A stretch of DNA of 64,000 bases from Xanthostigma xanthostigma (taxonomy: Eukaryota > Arthropoda > Insecta > Raphidioptera > Raphidiidae). Shown piece after piece: positions 57,500-64,000 of the stretch. Location of the stretch: assembly GCA_963575645.1 (NCBI GenBank), contig OY754469.1, positions 49,868,753 through 49,932,752 on the forward strand, read 5' to 3'. The translations under genes and the position numbers were made by a program. The notes under the pieces were generated by a model. It did no database searches, was not told the DNA's origin, and saw only the letters and a program-made list of their open reading frames with translations. How positions within the stretch are numbered: the first letter of the stretch is position 1; each line of letters begins with the position of its first letter.

Positions 57500-57934
57500 G
57501 AGTTTTCGTTATATGGAGAGAAGAAATAAAAATAACCAAATTTCACCTAATTAATTTATTCCAAACACATATACTTTGCCTGACGTTTTTTGCTATAGGT
57601 ATGCCAATATTTGTTTTGTATTTTATTAAGTATCTTATGCATGTCTTGGGATGTGGTGGAATCATCTTTATTAAACAATTAGAATTTTTCGATAAGTTTG
57701 GCGGCATCAAGTGCTCGTTGAATAGTTGGTGATGGTTCAGAATCGTCCTCTTTACGTCTGCAAATATTTGCTGACGCCTAAATATGAACATATTTCATCG
57801 TAATATGAGAATGGCTGTTGCGCTATAAAGAGTGTATTAATGTATGGGTTTTGAGGTAAACCAACCAAATTGTAAAAATTTCTACGTTATAGGGAGTTTT
57901 TTGTTATAATGAAGGACGTTAAGAGGTTACACTG
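57500..57934 (-). mobile_element. Tigger/pogo-type transposon relic
   Basis: The end CAGTGTAACCTCTTAACGTC (minus, from 57934) is next to TA. The minus strand carries a transposase C-terminal piece (RRKEDDSEPSPTIQRALDAA KLIEKF, DDSTTSQDMHKILNKIQNKY, with frame breaks). Confidence 0.6.
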
Positions 57935-58426
57935 TATTAAATTTCTTATGCATGGCAATAAATTTTTGCCTGCATGAAATGACAGACCTTATATAAAAAT
58001 TGGAAATTATTCAATCTTTTTTTTATAGATAAATCAATTTTATTTTTTACATGTCATCGATTTTATTATACTCCAAATATATCTTATAATAGGAAATATA
58101 TAAAAAGCGGTCGCATTTTATACATATAATATATATTATTATTAACTTAGGGTAAATCATACTTTCATGAGGTATATATATAACAATACGGTTCAACCAT
58201 GATACTTGTAAAGAATACTGGTGGTTAAGCAATGTTGAAAAAAGCTAAAAACATTTAATTTTACGTGAAATTTTATGCTTCATAATAAATTTTCTACATG
58301 AATACGACGAAAGATCTCGGGAAAAAAACCCCAAAAAATACGCAAGAAAACCTTGTCTATCTGCCAATTTTTTTAATAACATCCTCAGCGCAACTTTTTG
58401 TATGACGATTGTAATCCCATTACAGT

Positions 58427-58579
58427 ATATATATGTCGCCGGGATATTGTCAAATCCGTGATTTTGTAATTTTACTAGTGAAATTACAATATCACGATTG
58501 ACAAAGATTCGTGATATTATAATTTCACTAAGTGAAATTATAATATCACGGGTTTGACAATATCCCGGCGACATATATA
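58427..58579. mobile_element. Double-hairpin palindromic element, copy 1
   Basis: The outer arms TATATATGTCGCCGGGATAT TGTCAAA and complement enclose two inner hairpins built on GTGATATTRTAATTTCACT and complement. The same design is at 63405-63558. Confidence 0.8.
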
Positions 58580-59085
58580 ATATATACCAATAGTATTTTG
58601 ACTCATAACTGAGCTAATTTTTATAACCAAAAGGTATACCTTACAACAAGGAAATTCATACTTTTTAGCCACTTTTTTATACAGCGATATTGGATTTTAA
58701 TGTAGGTAACGAGCATTTTTTCTCTCAACAAATTTTTCATCATATCTTATTTGTTTAAATGGCCTTTCAATGAGCGCTCATTGGCCGATGAAATATAAAA
58801 AAAGTCGAAGTATTCATTCCTTTGTCGTAAAATATACTCTGGGCAACGTACTGAATTAACGACGTACCTAATTTATAGATGCGTTTTTTAAACAGTTTGA
58901 AAACTTCTGAGTTAGTTATCTGTTTAAAAGCTCGTAGGTACGAACAGGTACAATAAAACCTAATACAATATTCTTGTTCGTCGACACTCACGCAACCCTG
59001 CGTGACCATCAAACGTCTACGGGGAGACGCATAAACAACATTGCTCTAAACTCTAAAATCAAATCTATACATAATATAATACGCG

Positions 59086-59403
59086 CCACGAATCTAAAAG
59101 GCTCGAAGTTAGATATGCGAATGCGGGCTTGCGCTTGTACAGTCTGTTGAAAAACTACAAACTCGCAACTCAACAAAACTAAAATAACAATAACAACTTG
59201 ACAATAGCGTACTCGACTATACTTTAGAGCAGGAAAGCGACAAGTGACAAAGGCAACGAGCGATCACGGCCAATCACCGACGAGTGCGCGTTCCTTGCAG
59301 GTAGCTGGGAGGTGGTGGGGGTCTCAACGGCTCTAAAATGTGCCTTTGCGACGATGTTTGTATGATTAACTTCCGAACCTTTTAGATCCGTGGCGCGTAT
59401 TAT
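59086..59403. mobile_element. TIR MITE (ACGCGCCACGAATCTAAAAG family), full copy
   Basis: TAATACGCGCCACGAATCTA AAAGG and, at the other end, the complement of AATACGCGCCACGGATCTAA AAGG, TA-rich flanks. The longest of three copies, about 320 bp. Confidence 0.75.
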
Positions 59404-59594
59404 ATACATGAACTGCGTTTATGACCGTATAATCAGAGACTAGCCCATAGTTTTATGTGCAATTTTTGTAAATATATTTAGTTACTAAAAAATTGCCCAT
59501 TCCTGGACGAATCCCTAATAAGTAATATTGTACTCATTATTATCGCACAGAATAAATTTCATTAGTTACTCCACAGTGCCCACAGTATCTAATA

Positions 59595-59923
59595 CTAGCG
59601 ATCCCCCCCAGTTTCACCCGGGTGCAAAAGAACGAATGGGGGGAGGGACATGAGTATGTATGTACGTTCATCTTAGTTTAACGAGATCCAAATTTCATGA
59701 TGATCGGAGTTACCGTTTAAAAGTTTTTGTCAGTTACATTTTGCATCATTTTTCATTGATGCTCCGCTCCTATCGGTCGCAGTGTGATATTATACAGCCT
59801 ATAGCCTTCCTCGATAAAGGGACTATCTAACAAAAATTTTTTTTTTCAATTTGAACCAGTAGTTCCTGAGATTAGTACGTTTAACCAAACAAACGAACAA
59901 ACTCTTCAGCTTTATATATTAGA
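59595..59923 (-). mobile_element. Helitron-like element, copy 2
   Basis: Minus orientation: A|TCTAATATATAAAGCTGAAGAG ... GGGGGGATCGCTAG|T. Same family as 28483-28817, with intact TC and CTAG ends. Confidence 0.75.
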
Positions 59924-59933
59924 TAGGCTATAA

Positions 59934-60087
59934 TAGGTTTGTTCCAAGCAGCAGAAAACGGTAACACAACCGTCACAAGACTGCTTGCGCACTAGTTCAA
60001 AGATCGATATAAACAGTTTCGATTTAGCTAGTGCACAAGACGGTGACGATTCTGTTACCGTTCTCTGACTGCATGATGGAACATATA
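59934..60087. mobile_element. Foldback MITE, TAGGTTYGTTCCAAGCAG family, copy 3
   Basis: TAGGTTTGTTCCAAGCAGCA GAAAACGGTAAC and a degraded right arm. It starts 11 bp from the Helitron 59595-59923. Confidence 0.65.
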
Positions 60088-60769
60088 CCAATAAATAATG
60101 AATAAAAATAAACAATTTTTTACGTCAAATATACTTTCAGAGAAAATTGCCTGTGACGGACATGTATATATAAACGATTTTTTTCATCGTAATCGGACAA
60201 ATGGTATATAGGCATGCATAGGAGACGAACAAACATAAATTTTTCAGATTTAATGTTTATTTTTATTCCTGGTTTGTGCCCGCCCCACTGCTACCCTGCG
60301 TCCGGGGAAATGGCCGCGACCGACCTAAAAAGACGATCGTATTTTAACAATTTAAAAATTGACACTCTTGTTTTGTTCCACCCGTTATATGCACATTTGA
60401 TTGTAGGTAGGGTATGGCATGTAACACAGGTACGAGATACAAGTATGTACGTAGGTATTAAAAAGCGCCATCTTCCATTTAAACACGTAATGTCCGACCG
60501 ACCAATAAGAAACGAGAACGCTAGTGAATGTTTGGAACATTTTTGTAGGCATACGCCGTATACGTTGACTCTTAAAAAAACATTTTATATTATCATCTTG
60601 ACGGATTTACGTTTCTACGTATTTATGTATAATTATAGTCCGTGACATCATCACTGGTTTGCTTCGATGTGGTTGAAAATAGTTCATATCATGACATATT
60701 TTCTTTTAACCTGTGAAAATTGTGGCTTTGGTTAAGTATCGAATTCAAATGGAACAGTATAAAAATTTC
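60088..60769. other. Gene-free stretch
   Basis: A 143-codon plus frame (60214-60645) is open but resembles no family I know. No splice or other support. Confidence 0.4.
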
Positions 60770-61074
60770 ACAATTTCGGTCACGCTAATCTCCGTAACCA
60801 CTGAACCGATTTTAATGAAATTTTGTAAATGTGTTTTGCTCGGCGCAACTTACGCTATAGGATAGTTTTTTATTAAATATTTTGTACAAAATTACGGTGT
60901 TTTGTGAAGAAAATTGCTTTAGTAACATGTAGCGACATCTGATAGAATTTACTCAAAGCGATTAGTTTAGAAGAAAATCTGATAGAATTTGCGCAAAGCT
61001 ATTAGTTCAGACGCCGGGCCGCAAACGAAATACATTTTGCAGAATTATGTCTATCAGACCCGGGTAAAACCTAG
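60770..61074 (+). mobile_element. Helitron-like fragment
   Basis: It matches 16150-16521: GAACCGATTTTAATGAAATT TTGTAAATGTG, GCGCAACTTACGCTATAGGA, ending CCTAG|T at 61074. The 5' end is missing. Confidence 0.65.
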
Positions 61075-61311
61075 TTTCCTTATAAAAATAAAAACAAAAT
61101 ACTTCCTGCAAAAATGTTCCTCGCTGCGCATATTTTGGAAAATTTGCTACTAAATTAGCATGACTTTTTATGAATGTATTAAAATTTAATTCCAGCCGAC
61201 AAATTGAACACATTTCTGTAAGAATCTCGTTGTTCGGGTTTAAATAATGACGTATTGTTTCGCTGTTGAGAGTGGTTGTTACGCTATATAAACTGTTTCC
61301 ATATAATATGG

Positions 61312-61530
61312 GTATAATACGCGCCACAAATCTAAAAGGGTTGGAAGTTAGATGCGAATGCGGGCTTGCGCTTGTACAGTCTGTTGAAAAACTACAAACT
61401 CGCAACTCAACAAATCTAACAAAGCAAATACAATTTGACAATAGCGTACTCGACAGCATTTTAAAGCAGGAAAGCGACAAGTGACAAAGGCAACGAACGA
61501 TCACGGCCAATCACCGACGAGCGCACTCGT
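61312..61530. mobile_element. TIR MITE (ACGCGCCACGAATCTAAAAG family), truncated copy
   Basis: Left end ATAATACGCGCCACAAATCT AAAAGG present; ends within GACGAGCGCAC. The right third is absent. Confidence 0.7.
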
Positions 61531-62814
61531 TATATAGAGTTTATAAAATATGTATAGGTACAGTTATGGATTTATCGATCTCAATCGAGCAATAAATTGA
61601 CAGTACGGTTCAAATGCGGCTTCCTTTGTATTGATAATTTCGACGAGATATCTTTGATATAACTTAAAAAATGCAACGGATTAAAGGCGTCGATAAGATA
61701 TATAGGTAATAGATAAAAATTATAATTATAGTTGGCAAAACCAAAAGTGCACATCCCGCAAGTTTTCCACTGTACATATTATAATGAAAAAAAATTGAGA
61801 AAATAGATTTAAAAAAAAAACAATTAAAAAAATAGAAAAAAAAATAAAAATAAAATGGAATAGAAAAAAAAATATTACTTGGTGTCAGCGGGAATCGAAC
61901 TCGGTACCTTGCTATTACTGGACTACGCGTTTAACCACTCGGCCATTCTGATATCCCGCAGCTTGCGTTGTTATTGTGGTATAGAAGTGGAGCAGTTATT
62001 CTACGTAATACACTACATTACAATAACAGTAATAGGTATTTTTTTGTTTTTTTAAGGTTTTTTATTTTAACTATTAGCTGTCAAAAATAATAAAATAAAA
62101 CTGTTTATAAAAATTAAACTACTGAACACATTTATGTGAATTTAAATAGGGTTCTGGTCTGATACTAAACAAAGTGAATAAAATATAACCCAAGGCAGTC
62201 CGACCAAAATTTCGATCTGTAGAGTCGTGACGTACATACGTACAGACCAACCGACAACTGCTGTTTGTAACTTTCAATTACAATTTTAATAGTATTTATG
62301 AACTCGAATTGATTTAAAAATGGTTCTGTTTTATAGATCAGAATCTCCTCTTTTCAAAAAGCTTCAATTTGAATGGATTTCGTGTGAAATTAACTTCGAT
62401 ATAACTTCTTATATGAACGAAAGTCAGCTCTGACGCTCAAAGCGATAATAAAGCACATACCGCTAATTTAGCGGTATGTGCAATTGAGTTTCGTTTATCG
62501 CTGCAGTTCGTCCATTTTGTTTACGGTTTGTTTCGATATGTGATTTAGGTACTTAATTGTTCCGCTTCGTTTAAATGGTGTCAGGAGGGAACAATGCTAG
62601 TTAAGGAGAATACGAGAAACATTGCACAAAGGGTTATTTTAATGTTTCCAAAGTCTTATAATGCGGCATTGTTGCATGCGTCGGGCACGAAGGAGATCGG
62701 TTCGTGTAGATAATTTATATGGCAGCAGTTTTATTGCCCCCGACTCTCTCACAACTCACAGACCAAGGCATTAATCTATTCTTGATGCCATACTGTGACT
62801 GTATAATATATGTA
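61531..62814. other. Gene-free stretch
   Basis: Apart from the tRNA-like relic at 61881-61952 nothing is supported. An inverted motif GCACATACCGCTAA / TTAGCGGTATGTGC is at 62453-62480. Confidence 0.4.
61881..61952 (-). pseudogene. tRNA-like relic (Leu/Ser type)
   Basis: Minus strand: A-box TGGCCGAGTGG, B-box GAGTTCGATTCCC, acceptor TCAG/CTGA. The anticodon and T stems do not pair well, so it is degraded or tRNA-derived. Confidence 0.5.
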
Positions 62815-62971
62815 CAGTAGAAACTCGATAATTCGAACCTCGACCAATTTTTTTGGGGTTTACTCCTTATAAGAGACGATTTTGAGTTATAAGGCCCGGT
62901 ACGGAAATTTTAAATTGGTGAGGCGTTATGCTCCACCGCTTCAAGTGTGGCGTTATACGCTCGTCCGCTTC

Positions 62972-63110
62972 AAAAGAGACAAACATATATATCTGTAGGA
63001 TTTAACGTGCGAAAGAATGAGATGGAATACATTACACAGCGTATCTAAGGAGTAAACTCCAGTCGTGCGTCTGAGCTAACACACACACTTTTTGTTTGTT
63101 TTTTTTTTGT
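62972..63110 (+). repeat. Dispersed repeat, copy of 41205-41327
   Basis: GAGACAAACATATATATCTG TAGGATTTAAC and GAGCTAACACACACACTTTT match 41205-41327 in reverse. Confidence 0.6.
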
Positions 63111-63404
63111 TATTTAGGGACCAAAGAACCGAACTTACAAAAATGTAATTAAAAAAATTATGTAAAAAAAATTTGTCTAAGTATAGTCACGTCCGTATAG
63201 AATCGGTATAATAAAGGTTTAACATAATTGAAATCGTCTCCAAATCGAACAATTTAGCTATTCCCTGTTGCTCAAAACCAAAAGTATCACTAAACCGGGT
63301 TATTTAAATTCTATAACTCGAAATAAATATGATTTCCACACGAGGTACTACGATTCGGCAACTCGAAGTTTTAGTTTCGCGAACTCTGTATCTCGAAGTA
63401 AGCG

Positions 63405-63558
63405 ATGTATATGTTACCGGGATATTGTCAAACAAGTGATATTATAATTTCACTTAGTGAAATTACAATATCACGACTCTTTGTCAATCGTGATATTGTA
63501 ATTTCACTAGTGAAATTACAATATCACGGATTTGACAATATCCCGGTGACGTATACAT
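63405..63558. mobile_element. Double-hairpin palindromic element, copy 2
   Basis: ATGTATATGTTACCGGGATA TTGTCAAA and complement. Inner hairpins GTGATATTATAATTTCACTT and GTGATATTGTAATTTCACT with complements. Nested in the Tigger element 62815-63657. Confidence 0.85.
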
Positions 63559-63658
63559 GTTATACAGTCTTTACAAGTCATCATTTACAATCCCTAAATA
63601 GAAATTCCGTAACTCGAAATCTTTTCCCTTGGAGTTCGAGTTGTCGAGTTTCTACTGT

Positions 63659-64000
63659 ACGTACATACATATTATTATACCAGCAATCTGTACTGTAAAC
63701 CGTGATCCGTTGATTGTCTCATTTAAATGGCTGGCTACTCGAGCATTGAAATCTTTTATCTCCACTTCAAGTTTGGACAAAAAATAGATATCTTTGTACT
63801 GTGATTTTTTGAAGTTAAACTTCTTTAACGCCGCGTTTTGTAAATTAGGTAGAGTAAGTCAGATCTTTACAGGTTTCATGCTAAGTTTCACTTCAACTGC
63901 GCGTATAAAGCCTAAGCGGGGCCGTTATGTGTCCTATATATATTCACATCGTTTGTAATACTGGAAATTATACAACTTTAAACATGGCGAGTATACTAAA
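63659..64000. other. Gene-free end of window
   Basis: A relic TTTTTTGAAGTTAAACTTCT TTAACGCCGCGTTTTG (63815-63842) resembles the start of the hairpin-terminated repeat at 18080. No homeobox sequence is present. Confidence 0.45.

Larger units (their letters stand above)
62815..63657. mobile_element. Tigger/pogo-type element with nested palindrome
   Basis: CAGTAGAAACTCGATAATTC GAAC and complement of CAGTAGAAACTCGACAACTC GAAC, TA-flanked (62813-62814, 63658-63659), 843 bp. It contains the repeat 62972-63110 and the insertion 63405-63558. No transposase frame is read. Confidence 0.8.

Noticed and set aside
60214-60645. 143-codon plus-strand ORF
   Set aside because: No recognisable family, no splice support, and composition fits chance.
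61007-61510. 167-codon minus-strand ORF, also seen in part at 50195 and 59224
   Set aside because: It spans a Helitron fragment and the ACGCGCC MITE. The shared part is MITE sequence, not a gene.
61881-61952. Functional tRNA-Leu or tRNA-Ser
   Set aside because: A and B boxes are good, but the T stem and anticodon stem do not pair.
1-64000. CRISPR arrays, operons or bacterial insertion sequences
   Set aside because: Spliced genes and MITEs show eukaryotic nuclear DNA. The tandem arrays have no repeat-spacer pattern.

Overview
This 64 kb window is AT-rich nuclear DNA from an insect, probably holometabolous. The order is not settled: a beetle fits the protein sequences, but I cannot prove it. 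Four conserved host genes are recognised by translation and splice sites: the 5' end of cytosolic leucyl-tRNA synthetase (minus, 1-935, running off the left edge), Mediator subunit MED7 (plus, 5668-6395), apoptosis inhibitor 5 / AAC-11 (minus, 13950-20704, nine exons, complete) and the first coding exon of the homeobox gene caudal (plus, about 35986-36556). The caudal homeodomain exons lie beyond the right edge, or were not found.

Layout. 1-935: LARS1 exons 1-3, with a hAT MITE just inside intron 2. 936-5667: a nested repeat block with an array of about 315-bp units and large inverted repeats. 5668-6395: MED7, followed by a Tigger-type MITE. 7019-13949: largely featureless AT-rich DNA with one tRNA-like relic and one GC-rich island. 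13950-20704: API5; each of its long introns is expanded by a different transposon class (hAT, Penelope-like, Helitron carrying a nested Tc1-type MITE, foldback MITEs, a hairpin-terminated repeat, and a TGACGTGATAACG-family element). 20705-35300: dense short elements, including a transposon with an integrase-type ORF and several insertions carrying hammerhead-ribozyme motifs. 35360-36556: caudal promoter region and first exon. 36557-64000: caudal intron or distal DNA, a mosaic of MITEs, Helitrons, LINE tails and Tigger relics, with one candidate in-frame 60-nt caudal exon at 51738-51797.

The four genes do not form a functional unit. The main biological story is the mobile-element load. (1) Short retro-insertions with 12-17 bp target duplications carry hammerhead cores with one extra base after CUGANGA. 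(2) A family with constant ends around TGACGTGATAACG has interchangeable interiors and a variable TAACG array; one copy supplies the polypyrimidine tract of an API5 splice acceptor. (3) Palindromic elements share the TATATGTTACCGG-type terminus with the integrase-bearing element. All assignments come from reading the sequence only; no database search was run.
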